Position numbers and translations under genes: made by a program | In this document: positions 1 through 5,722 of the stretch, piece after piece | How the letters are laid out: each line of letters starts with the position of its first letter | Numbering within the stretch: the stretch's first letter is position 1 | From: Eubacterium sp. | Lineage (GTDB): Bacteria > Bacillota > Clostridia > Oscillospirales > Acutalibacteraceae | DNA: 6,358 nucleotides | Assembly: GCA_029050995.1 (NCBI GenBank) | Contig: JAIDLO010000142.1 | Location: 1 to 6,358 of the forward strand | Reading direction: 5' to 3' | The notes under the pieces: model-generated | The model's database searches: none | Told to the model about the DNA's origin: nothing | What the model saw: only the letters and a program-made list of their open reading frames with translations

Positions 1-32
1 TAACAATACTGATTTTGGGGTTGGTGACTGAT

Positions 33-740
33 ATGATAAATGAACTTTTACTTATAGGATCTTTGATTTTTATTTATGCAATGGTGCTTATCGCATACAA
101 ATTATTCGGAAAAGCAGGGCTTTACTGCACAAGTGCAATTGCAACAATTCTTGCAAACATAGAGGTTTTAATTCTTGTAAATGCATTCGGAATGGAGCAG
201 ACACTTGGCAATGTTCTTTTTGCGGCAACCTTTTTGATAACAGACATTCTTTCCGAATGTGAGGGCAAAAAGGCAGCAAACAAGGCAGTTTGGATAGGCA
301 TGTTTACCTCCGTATTCTTCCTGCTTTTAAGCCAGAGCTGGATGCTTTACAAGCCAAGTGACGGCGACTGGGTAATGGGTTCTATTGAAGCTGTTTTTTC
401 AAACACACCGAGAATGCTTACCGCTTCCTTTGTTGTTTATGCAATCAGCCAGCTGTTTGATGTTTGGCTTTACCACAAATGGTGGGCATTTACGGAAAAG
501 AAATTCGGCGATAAAAGAAAATTCCTTTGGCTGAGGAATAACGGCTCAACACTGATCAGCCAGATTTTAAACACACTTTTATTTACCTTATTTGCATTTT
601 ACGGCACATACGATTTCAAAACGCTTATTTCAATTTTCGCATCAAGCTATGTTATTTATATCTTTACATCCTTGCTTGATACACCAGCTGTTTACCTTGC
701 CAGAAAAATCAGCGATAAACAGAAAAAAGGCTCTCATTAA
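33..740 (+). CDS. yhhQ: Queuosine precursor transporter, YhhQ family (DUF165/Vut_1)
   Basis: Integral membrane transporter of the YhhQ family. Its E. coli member imports queuosine precursors (preQ0/preQ1) used to modify tRNA wobble position 34. Visible family signatures, numbered from the ATG: ATILANIEVLILV (37-49), DILSE..GKKAANKA (71-85), SQLFDVWLYHKWW (139-151) and LRNNGSTLISQ (167-177). Hydrophobic segments lie near 3-21, 29-50, 60-76, 85-104, 125-145, 172-190 and 196-222, with a basic C-terminus. The 235-residue length is normal for the family. The frame is open to the window edge and has TTG/GTG codons at 15, 21 and 24. I choose ATG 33 because MINELLLI is where relatives begin and GGTGA at 23-27 gives a modest ribosome site 5 nt away. 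Only 32 bases upstream are visible, so a preQ1 riboswitch or partner queuosine genes cannot be judged. Family assignment is firm; substrate is by family. Confidence 0.93.
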   Translation: MINELLLIGSLIFIYAMVLIAYKLFGKAGLYCTSAIATILANIEVLILVNAFGMEQTLGNVLFAATFLITDILSECEGKKAANKAVWIGMFTSVFFLLLSQSWMLYKPSDGDWVMGSIEAVFSNTPRMLTASFVVYAISQLFDVWLYHKWWAFTEKKFGDKRKFLWLRNNGSTLISQILNTLLFTLFAFYGTYDFKTLISIFASSYVIYIFTSLLDTPAVYLARKISDKQKKGSH

Positions 741-758
741 AGAGAGCCTTAATTTTTT
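727..758. terminator. Bidirectional intrinsic terminator between convergent genes
   Basis: Perfect 9-bp stem AAGGCTCTC (727-735) and GAGAGCCTT (742-750) with a 6-nt loop. On the plus strand it is followed by T6 at 753-758. On the minus strand it is followed by the complement of the A run at 723-728. It therefore fits as terminator for both the transporter gene (stop codon 738-740, inside the loop) and the XRE gene (stop codon 757-759). The left arm is coding: it encodes the last residues of the transporter. Confidence 0.88.
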
Positions 759-1749
759 ACTTTTTTCTGCTGATATGTTCAACAACCGAAAGCACCGCAG
801 GAAAAAGTACACCTGCTACGGCAAAAACCAGCCATGTTAAATTCCATTTATTTGTTAAAAAGCTCCATAGCAGAAATATAGCTACTGCCGAAAGCCAATA
901 GGTAACGCAGACTGCAGAAACAAGTGTATTTCTTCTTTTCTTATCCTTAGAAAAATCCCCCTCCTGCAACAGCATATTAAATGCGTTATTTATTGTATTT
1001 ACACGGGTTAAAAGCATAACGCCGACTGCAACAATAAAGATTGAAATACACAGACAGGTCATTACAACAATGTCATTATCCCCGTTTATAATTGCTCCTG
1101 CGAAAAGAGGAACTGCTCCGAGCACACAGATAATTACACCTGCAATAGTGTTTGCAGTATAGTTTTTTGAAAAGCTTTCCTTTTCACTGCGTGCTTTCTT
1201 TACGGCATTTGAATCCACATTCAGTATTTCTTTTTCCATATACTGATACTGCGAGGTTTTGCTGCCGCAGAAAATAAATATGCCTACAGCAACAGCAATG
1301 AATGCAAGCAGCATTATCAATCCGCCACCGCCTGCCGTGTTTTCGGAAATATAGTTTTTTATATTATTATCACTGAAAACTGCAAGCATAAGCAGGCATA
1401 TCGGCGAAACAATACACAAAAATACGCCGATTGAAAGCGGAGTTGCAATTTTTCTTTTTGCATGTATGAAATCCTCTGCCTCCTGTGCTGTTACATAGCG
1501 AGAGTCATTCTCTTTTTCCTCATGAATCTGTATTTCTTCCTGTATTTCTTCAATTTCATCTTTCAAAAGATAATCCGTGCTTACTCCGAACAGATTGGAA
1601 AGCTGAAGAATTCTGTCAAGATCAGGTAGTGACTGCATACTTTCCCATTTGGAAACAGACTGTCTTGTAACATTCATTATCTCCGCAAGCTCCTCCTGCG
1701 ACCAACCTCTCTGCCGTCTGAGTTTAATTAACTTATCCGCAAAAATCAT
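757..1749 (-). CDS. XRE-family HTH regulator with multi-pass membrane C-terminus
   Basis: 330-residue protein. The N-terminal domain (about 5-62) is a clear Cro/C1-type helix-turn-helix: KLRRQRGWSQEELAEIMNV, then TRQSVSKWES as the recognition helix and LPDLDRILQLSNLFGVSTDYLL as the closing helices. A very acidic linker follows (64-82, rich in E and D). The remainder is membrane: hydrophobic segments near 102-124, 142-161, 201-222, 226-248, 275-298 and 303-324, with a charged loop at 163-198. The DNA-binding domain would sit on the cytoplasmic face. HTH proteins fused to membrane segments are a recurrent unnamed class in Firmicutes; what they sense is generally unknown, and I cannot assign a signal. 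The start is backed by GAGGT about 7 nt upstream. It lies downstream of the PAP2 gene on the same strand with a 119-bp gap, which holds a promoter-like sequence and a palindrome that could allow self-regulation (inference). Confidence 0.85.
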   Translation of the reverse strand: MIFADKLIKLRRQRGWSQEELAEIMNVTRQSVSKWESMQSLPDLDRILQLSNLFGVSTDYLLKDEIEEIQEEIQIHEEKENDSRYVTAQEAEDFIHAKRKIATPLSIGVFLCIVSPICLLMLAVFSDNNIKNYISENTAGGGGLIMLLAFIAVAVGIFIFCGSKTSQYQYMEKEILNVDSNAVKKARSEKESFSKNYTANTIAGVIICVLGAVPLFAGAIINGDNDIVVMTCLCISIFIVAVGVMLLTRVNTINNAFNMLLQEGDFSKDKKRRNTLVSAVCVTYWLSAVAIFLLWSFLTNKWNLTWLVFAVAGVLFPAVLSVVEHISRKK

Positions 1750-1776
1750 AATTTTACCTCATTTCATTGATTTGTT

Positions 1777-1786
1777 TGCAATTGCA
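1777..1786. promoter_or_regulatory. 10-bp palindrome at the predicted XRE transcription start (candidate operator)
   Basis: TGCAATTGCA is a perfect 10-bp palindrome. It lies just downstream of the predicted -10 of the XRE gene and covers the expected start site near 1785. That is a typical place for a repressor operator, and XRE proteins often bind short inverted repeats in their own promoters. The site is short and A/T-rich, so chance is possible. I saw no second full copy in the window. Confidence 0.35.
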
Positions 1787-1791
1787 GCTTA

Positions 1792-1820
1792 ATCATAACT
1801 TTTTACTGCGGATTACACAA
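1792..1820 (-). promoter_or_regulatory. Predicted promoter of the membrane-XRE gene
   Basis: On the minus strand, -35 TTGTGT (1815-1820), a 17-bp spacer and -10 TATGAT (1792-1797). The -10 matches the sigma-A consensus at 5 of 6 positions; the -35 matches at only 3. The start site would fall near 1785, leaving a leader of about 36 nt before the ATG. No clear terminator separates this from the upstream PAP2 gene, so read-through is also possible. Confidence 0.5.
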
Positions 1821-1868
1821 CCAACCGCCGCTATTCAATTTGTCAACCAGCAGTTGCATCATAGATTT

Positions 1869-2699
1869 TTACGAACAAAACAACGCATTATCCTTTTTCT
1901 GCAAAACAGCCATTGCAAGCAGAACAATGGAAAAGCTTACAATTCCGCCGACTGTTACATCACTTAAATAATGCGCGCCCATAACAAGGCGGGTAAATGC
2001 AACGATACTTGTATAAATGCAAGGAAGCCAGAAGCAAAGCTGTTTCTTATCTTTGAATTTTTCAAAAACAAACGGAAAGAGCATAAGAAGATAGCTCATT
2101 CCTGCCCCTGCTGTATGACCGCTTGGAAACGATTTATTTCCGTTTATACCATTTAAAACATACCAAGGCGTAAACGCATCATAGCTTCCGTTTGCAAGCA
2201 AATCTCTGAAACGGACTCTACCCCAAAGATATTTCATTCCCTCTATGCAGGAGAGCTGAACAACCATAACAGCTATACCTGCAACGGCAAGCACGAAAAG
2301 CGGCTTTTTGAGCTTTTCGGGAATATGAACAAGCCTGCCGAACAGAAGAAGCATAACACCGAAGCCGATACCATAAACAATACCGAAAGCAAGCTGATTT
2401 TCCTGAACAAAAAAGTGCTTTGCAATATATGTACCCATATAAGCCGAGCCGCCGAGATTGACGAGCAAGCCTGCAATTTTCTGCCACGCTTTATCGGCAG
2501 TATAGAAAATAACGATACCTGCAAACGGCATAATCAGACGGCACGGAATTTCGCCCGTATTATAAAACCAAACGCAAATCGGATTTTCAGGATTATTCAG
2601 CCAGATATCCATTTTCAAATCAAAAAATGCAGCAAAGCACAGAGCTACTGCTGAAACCACATAAAAAAGAATTATATTGTTTTTATAAGCTTTAATCAT
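1869..2699 (-). CDS. PAP2-superfamily membrane phosphatase
   Basis: 276-residue multi-pass membrane protein of the type 2 phosphatidic acid phosphatase (PAP2) superfamily, which dephosphorylates lipid phosphates or diphosphates such as phosphatidate or undecaprenyl pyrophosphate. All three catalytic motifs are recognisable. Motif 1 is KYLWGRVRF (K156, R163, with F164 where the consensus has proline). Motif 2 is PSGH (192-195, H195 the usual acid/base). Motif 3 is TRLVMGAHYLSD (R237, H243 the expected nucleophile, D247), with T in place of the usual S before R237. Hydrophobic segments lie near 8-25, 55-68, 73-95, 102-122, 132-152, 198-212, 222-240 and 248-266. Start: GGAGG (2707-2711 on the minus strand) lies 7 nt before the ATG. 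It precedes the membrane-XRE gene on the same strand and may be co-transcribed with it. Superfamily is firm; the substrate cannot be read from sequence. A cell-envelope lipid carrier role is one possibility. Confidence 0.9.
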   Translation of the reverse strand: MIKAYKNNIILFYVVSAVALCFAAFFDLKMDIWLNNPENPICVWFYNTGEIPCRLIMPFAGIVIFYTADKAWQKIAGLLVNLGGSAYMGTYIAKHFFVQENQLAFGIVYGIGFGVMLLLFGRLVHIPEKLKKPLFVLAVAGIAVMVVQLSCIEGMKYLWGRVRFRDLLANGSYDAFTPWYVLNGINGNKSFPSGHTAGAGMSYLLMLFPFVFEKFKDKKQLCFWLPCIYTSIVAFTRLVMGAHYLSDVTVGGIVSFSIVLLAMAVLQKKDNALFCS

Positions 2700-2717
2700 A
2701 AATACCCCTCCGAAAGT

Positions 2718-2751
2718 ATTTTATCATATAAAGCACCTTATTTCAATCCAA
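2718..2751 (-). promoter_or_regulatory. Predicted promoter(s) of the PAP2 gene
   Basis: Two overlapping sigma-A-like arrangements on the minus strand. One is TTGAAA (2741-2746), 17 bp, TAAAAT (2718-2723), close to consensus but starting transcription almost at the ribosome site. The other is TTGGAT (2746-2751), 17 bp, TATGAT (2723-2728), with a weaker -35 but a more workable leader of about 17 nt. Which one is used cannot be decided from sequence. Confidence 0.55.
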
Positions 2752-2757
2752 TATAAC

Positions 2758-2834
2758 GGGATGTCGAGGACGCCATCCCCTACAATTTTTTGTAAATTTA
2801 AAACTTTCGTAAGGTTCGGCATCCTTGACGAACC
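2758..2834. repeat. Twin-hairpin intergenic element with compensatory changes
   Basis: Two 22-nt hairpins of identical design face each other. Module 1 (2758-2779): 6-bp stem GGGATG/CATCCC around the core TCGAGGACGC. Module 2 (2813-2834), read on the minus strand: 6-bp stem GGTTCG/CGAACC around the core TCAAGGATGC. Each core folds as a T-C mismatch, two further pairs and an AGGA tetraloop. The cores differ at only two positions, and those two pair with each other: G-C in module 1, A-T in module 2. The stems are unrelated in sequence but both perfectly paired. Looser inverted repeats surround this: CTACAAT (2780-2786) with ATTGTAG (2836-2842), and AATTTAAA (2795-2802) with TTTAAATT (2850-2857). 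The element lies between two divergent promoters and outside both predicted transcripts. It resembles a small dispersed palindromic repeat, but copy number cannot be seen here. Confidence 0.6.
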
Positions 2835-2855
2835 GATTGTAGCAACAACTTTAAA

Positions 2856-2884
2856 TTGACATCATTTTTGCAATATGATACTAT
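2856..2884 (+). promoter_or_regulatory. Strong sigma-A promoter of the 7-TM protein gene
   Basis: Perfect -35 TTGACA (2856-2861), a 17-bp spacer, and -10 TACTAT (2879-2884, 4 of 6). Transcription should start near 2891, giving a leader of about 28 nt that carries the GGAGG ribosome site. The TTG of this -35 could be misread as an upstream start codon of the same frame; its role as a promoter element argues against that. Confidence 0.72.
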
Positions 2885-2907
2885 TTTTATAACAAATAAG
2901 TTATTCT

Positions 2908-2912
2908 GGAGG
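2908..2912 (+). promoter_or_regulatory. Ribosome binding site fixing the start at 2919
   Basis: GGAGG with a 6-nt spacer to ATG 2919. This perfect site decides the start against the in-frame TTG at 2856, which would add 21 residues encoded by the promoter itself. Confidence 0.85.
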
Positions 2913-2918
2913 CAGCTT

Positions 2919-3722
2919 ATGGAGGTTGTTGCACAGCGTGTTTTTGACCCGCTTTATATGTGGCTTGATATAGGATTTCTTTTGATATTTGCAGGTATGC
3001 TGCTGTACAAAAAGAAATATGCAACTGTTATTGTAGGTATCATATTCGGCTTTGTTTATCAGCTTGTTGATTACGGCATTTTTCATCTTTTAACACATTC
3101 ACGAAGCATATCGGACGGACACAGCCTGTTTTGGGTTTTAATGTGGATGTCTATGAGCTATGGATTTACAAATTTTGTTTGGATCTGGCTATGGATTTCA
3201 AAGGACAAAAACCTTTTTGAATGGACCTTGCTCATACTCGGCTGGTGGGTATGCTGCCCGTTAATTACAAAAACCTTCGGCACAGGCGAAAATATGATTA
3301 CCATTCAGCGAACAACAGGCTCTTATCACGGCTATATGGCAATCATTCTTTTTGTTGGCTATCTTCTGCTTATTCTTTGGAACATATCCCGAAAGAAAAA
3401 GGAAGCGCGTATCAACATTCCTTGGCTGCTGATTATCGGAATTCTTGTTCAGTTCGGCTGGGAGGCAGGGCTTTTCCTTGGCGGAATCAGAAGCGCCGAG
3501 CTTGGCTCAACAGCAGAAAAGCTTGCCCCTATGATTATCAATTCCCTGCTTGAAACAAATCTTGGTATGCCTTACATTTTCGCTATCTTTATTGCCTTTT
3601 CAGCGAAATTTAAAGAGAATCTAAAGAAACGAACAAACCGATTAACCTTTGTAGAAAGAATTATAGAAAACAACAGCGAAAAGGTAAAAGGTACAGAGAT
3701 ATCCGAATATCTTGATGTATAA
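2919..3722 (+). CDS. Unrecognised multi-pass membrane protein (about 7 TM)
   Basis: 267-residue protein that I do not recognise. It has seven likely membrane segments, near 11-30, 34-58, 68-92, 99-118, 136-155, 168-190 and 205-228, then a soluble basic tail (231-267, starting FKENLKKRTNRL and ending acidic). It has no cleavable signal peptide. Polar or charged residues in or near membrane segments include D50, H56, H60, H68, H137, E182 and E212. Aromatic-rich stretches such as WVLMWMSMSYGF and WIWLWIS suggest a bilayer pocket or interface. Four histidines within or next to membrane helices could bind metal or cofactor, but this is only a suggestion. It stands alone: own strong promoter, twin-hairpin element upstream, convergent terminator downstream, so it looks monocistronic. 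Codon use resembles its neighbours. It could be a transporter, a membrane enzyme or a sensor; no function is assigned. Confidence 0.85.
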   Translation: MEVVAQRVFDPLYMWLDIGFLLIFAGMLLYKKKYATVIVGIIFGFVYQLVDYGIFHLLTHSRSISDGHSLFWVLMWMSMSYGFTNFVWIWLWISKDKNLFEWTLLILGWWVCCPLITKTFGTGENMITIQRTTGSYHGYMAIILFVGYLLLILWNISRKKKEARINIPWLLIIGILVQFGWEAGLFLGGIRSAELGSTAEKLAPMIINSLLETNLGMPYIFAIFIAFSAKFKENLKKRTNRLTFVERIIENNSEKVKGTEISEYLDV

Positions 3723-3725
3723 AAT

Positions 3726-3760
3726 GAGCCGACGGCAAAATGCCGTCGGCTTCTTAATTT
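3726..3760. terminator. Intrinsic terminator between convergent genes
   Basis: GC-rich perfect stem GCCGACGGC (3728-3736) and GCCGTCGGC (3742-3750), extended inward by A3737-T3741 to an AAA loop and outward by A3727-T3751 and a G-T wobble. The downstream tail TTCTTAATTT serves the plus-strand 7-TM gene, whose stop codon ends at 3722. On the minus strand the tail is TCATTTTATA, so it may also stop the small convergent gene, less strongly. Confidence 0.87.
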
Positions 3761-3935
3761 ATACAAACTGATTTACATTTTCATCATAGGAATACCCAAC
3801 TGATGAAAGGCGGGAAATAATATCATTTTTATCCTCATCAAGATCATCACAAAGCGCATCAAGATTTGAATAGCGATCACGAAGCTTTGTATTCACAACG
3901 CTTAAAAGCAAAAAATTATCCATAGGTAACGCCAT
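3759..3935 (-). CDS. Small DUF4250-like protein
   Basis: 58-residue cytoplasmic protein. It begins MALPMDNFLLLSVVNTKLRD and continues RYSNLDALCDDLDEDKNDII to a tyrosine-rich end, GYSYDENVNQFV. From memory this matches the DUF4250 family of Firmicutes small proteins: length about 55-60, an LLS-xxNxKLRD opening, a YxxLDxLCDDL centre and a YDxxxNxFV end. No biochemical role is established to my knowledge. The middle (SNLDALCDDLDEDKNDIISRL) resembles a small helical, possibly helix-turn-helix-like unit, but I would not claim DNA binding. It is acidic and has no membrane segment. The start is supported by GGAGG (3943-3947 on the minus strand) 7 nt before the ATG and by a promoter upstream. It is a single gene, divergent from gltX and convergent with the 7-TM gene. 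Confidence 0.88.
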   Translation of the reverse strand: MALPMDNFLLLSVVNTKLRDRYSNLDALCDDLDEDKNDIISRLSSVGYSYDENVNQFV

Positions 3936-3956
3936 TTTTACACCTCCGTTTTATTA

Positions 3957-3985
3957 AATCTAACATAGTTTTCTTATTTTTTCAA
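3957..3985 (-). promoter_or_regulatory. Predicted promoter of the DUF4250-like gene
   Basis: Minus strand: -35 TTGAAA (3980-3985), 17-bp spacer, -10 TAGATT (3957-3962) with TGT directly before it (extended -10). Transcription should start near 3950, only a few bases before the ribosome site, so the leader is very short. Confidence 0.55.
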
Positions 3986-4003
3986 CAAATAACTTAACTT
4001 ATA

Positions 4004-4037
4004 TTGAATATTTTACTAATTTATGTAATAATATAAT
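4004..4037 (+). promoter_or_regulatory. Predicted promoter region of the gltX-glnS operon
   Basis: A/T-rich stretch with TTGAAT (4004-4009), 17 bp, and AATAAT (4027-4032) preceded by TGT (extended -10). A perfect TATAAT at 4032-4037 overlaps but lacks a good -35 at the right distance. Either gives a leader of roughly 20 nt. There is no room for a T-box leader. Confidence 0.5.
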
Positions 4038-4060
4038 AATTAATTTAGGAGAAGAGAATT

Positions 4061-5722
4061 ATGAGTGACTTTAAAGATTTAGCAGAGCTTTTATTTCCGA
4101 ATATAACAAAAAGCCCGGATTATTACGAGGAGCTTTATCCGCAGAGAGATTTACCGGAAGGGGCAAGAGTTTCAAGATTTTCCCCAAGCCCGACAGGCTA
4201 TCTTCATTTCGGCGGCTTATATGCTGCAACTGCTGCAAAGCAGAACTGCGTTGTAACAGGCGGTAAATTCTATTTAAGAATTGAAGACACCGATAAAAAG
4301 CGTGAAATTGACGGCGGAATTGATGCCATTGTAGACGGTCTTGATGCATTCGGTATTACCCGTGATGAGGGTGTAATAGATCAAGACAACGAAATCGGCG
4401 AATACGGACCATATATTCAAAGCAAAAGAGCCGAGATTTATCAAACATTTGCCAAAAGCCTTACCGAGCAGGGGCTTGCATATCCTTGCTTTTGCAGTGA
4501 GGAAGACCTTGAACAAATGCGAGCTAAGCAGGAAAACGAGGACATTAAAGGCTATTGGGGCAAATATGCAAAATGCAGAGATTTAAGCTTTGATGAAATC
4601 AAGGCAAATATCGAAGCAGGCAAAACTTGGACGCTCCGCCTTAAATCTCCCGGCAGTGCTGACGGCAAAATCAAATTTGAAGATTTGATAAAAGGCAAAA
4701 TTGAAATGGCAGAAAATGTGATTGACATTGTTCTTTTAAAAGCAAATGGTATTCCGACATATCATTTTGCACACGCTGTTGACGATCATTTAATGCGCAC
4801 AACGCATGTTATTAGAGGCGACGAATGGATTGCAAGCGTTCCGCTTCATCTTCAGCTTTTCAAGGTTCTTGGATTCAAGCCAATGAAATATGCGCATTTT
4901 GCACCTATTCTTAAAGAGGACAACGGCGGAAAACGCAAATTATCAAAGCGTAAAGACCCTGAGGCTGCCGTTTCATATTATGTTGAGCAGGGCTTCCCGA
5001 AGGAAAGCGTTTCCGAATATATTTTCACAATCTTGAACAGTAATTTTGAGGATTGGCGCAGAGCAAACAAGGACGCTGATTTAGCTTCATTCCCATTCAA
5101 TCTTAAAAAAATGAGCGTTTCGGGTGCTTTATTCGATATGGTAAAGCTTCTTGATGTTTCAAAAAATGTAATCAGCACAATGAAGGCTGAAAAGGTTTTT
5201 GCGCTTTCCTATGAATGGGCAAAGGCATATCATCCGCAGCTTGCATCACTTTACGAAAAAGATACCGAAAGAGCAACTGCAATTTTAAACATAGACAGAG
5301 AAAACAAAAAGCCGAGAAAAGATATTGCAAAATGGAGTGATATTCCCGACTACATCAGCTATATGTATGATGAAACATTTACACCATGCTATGAGCTGAA
5401 CGGCAATGCAACACCGCAGCTTGCTGCTGATGTACTTGAAAAATACATTGACACAGTAAACCTTGATGATGACAAGGACACATGGTTTGCAAGAATCAAG
5501 GACTTATGCGAGCCTCTTGGCTGCACAGCCAATGTTAAGGAATTCAAGCAGAATCCTGAAGCATTCAGAGGTCATGTAGGCGATGTTTCAACAATCATCC
5601 GTGTTGCTTTAACAGGCAGAACAAACACACCGGATTTATATTCAATAACTGCGCTTCTCGGCGAAGAAACAGTTAAAGCAAGGCTTAACGCCGCATTAAA
5701 ACATTACAAGGAGGAAATCTAA
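4061..5722 (+). CDS. gltX: Glutamate--tRNA ligase (GluRS)
   Basis: Class I aminoacyl-tRNA synthetase that attaches glutamate to tRNA-Glu in the cytoplasm. Catalytic Rossmann fold: RFSPSPTGYLHFGG (39-52), whose HFGG is the HIGH signature; IEDTDKKRE (74-82); HFAHAVDDHLM (235-245); VIRGDEWIASVPLH (250-263); and the KMSKS equivalent KLSKR (293-297). CFC at 143-145 with C172 may be part of a zinc site, as in some GluRS and GluQ-RS proteins. The rest, about 320-553, is the helical anticodon-binding region. The 553-residue length exceeds the roughly 470-490 of many bacterial GluRS, partly because about 38 residues precede the catalytic core. Relatives in Clostridia share this extension. Start: AGGAG (4047-4051) lies 9 nt before the ATG. 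It is followed by glnS with a one-base overlap. Because a dedicated GlnRS is present, this GluRS could be restricted to tRNA-Glu (inference). Confidence 0.96.
   Translation: MSDFKDLAELLFPNITKSPDYYEELYPQRDLPEGARVSRFSPSPTGYLHFGGLYAATAAKQNCVVTGGKFYLRIEDTDKKREIDGGIDAIVDGLDAFGITRDEGVIDQDNEIGEYGPYIQSKRAEIYQTFAKSLTEQGLAYPCFCSEEDLEQMRAKQENEDIKGYWGKYAKCRDLSFDEIKANIEAGKTWTLRLKSPGSADGKIKFEDLIKGKIEMAENVIDIVLLKANGIPTYHFAHAVDDHLMRTTHVIRGDEWIASVPLHLQLFKVLGFKPMKYAHFAPILKEDNGGKRKLSKRKDPEAAVSYYVEQGFPKESVSEYIFTILNSNFEDWRRANKDADLASFPFNLKKMSVSGALFDMVKLLDVSKNVISTMKAEKVFALSYEWAKAYHPQLASLYEKDTERATAILNIDRENKKPRKDIAKWSDIPDYISYMYDETFTPCYELNGNATPQLAADVLEKYIDTVNLDDDKDTWFARIKDLCEPLGCTANVKEFKQNPEAFRGHVGDVSTIIRVALTGRTNTPDLYSITALLGEETVKARLNAALKHYKEEI
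5708..5714 (+). promoter_or_regulatory. Ribosome binding site of glnS inside the end of gltX
   Basis: AAGGAGG, a near-perfect match to the 16S rRNA 3' end, lies in the last codons of gltX, 7 nt before the glnS ATG at 5722. It fixes the glnS start and supports coupled translation with gltX. Confidence 0.9.

Noticed and set aside
15..32. TTG at 15, TTG at 21 or GTG at 24 as the transporter start
   Set aside because: None has a ribosome site as good as GGTGA before ATG 33, and relatives begin at the MINELLLI-like sequence. The frame is open to the window edge, so some doubt remains.
1..32. preQ1 riboswitch upstream of the queuosine transporter
   Set aside because: Known to occur before such genes, but only 32 bases are visible and they show no recognisable preQ1 aptamer.
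2758..2791. Module 1 hairpin followed by T6 as an intrinsic terminator
   Set aside because: The T run starts 6-7 nt after the stem, and no plus-strand gene lies upstream for it to terminate.
2813..2834. CsrA binding hairpin (minus-strand CAAGGATG with GGA in a loop)
   Set aside because: The match to the CsrA consensus is notable, but the site lies upstream of both predicted start sites, so it is not in any predicted mRNA. Module 1 fits less well.
2856..2918. In-frame TTG at 2856 as the start of the 7-TM protein
   Set aside because: It is the first codon-sized part of a perfect TTGACA -35 box, has no ribosome site, and GGAGG sits 6 nt before ATG 2919.
3572..3766. 64-codon minus-strand open frame across the end of the 7-TM gene
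   Set aside because: It lies antisense to a clear coding end and through the terminator; the real minus-strand gene is the 58-residue frame at 3759-3935.
3936..4060. T-box riboswitch ahead of the gltX-glnS operon
   Set aside because: Synthetase genes in Firmicutes often have one, but only about 125 nt separate the genes, the predicted leader is about 20 nt, and no T-box-like AGGGTGG motif or antiterminator is present.
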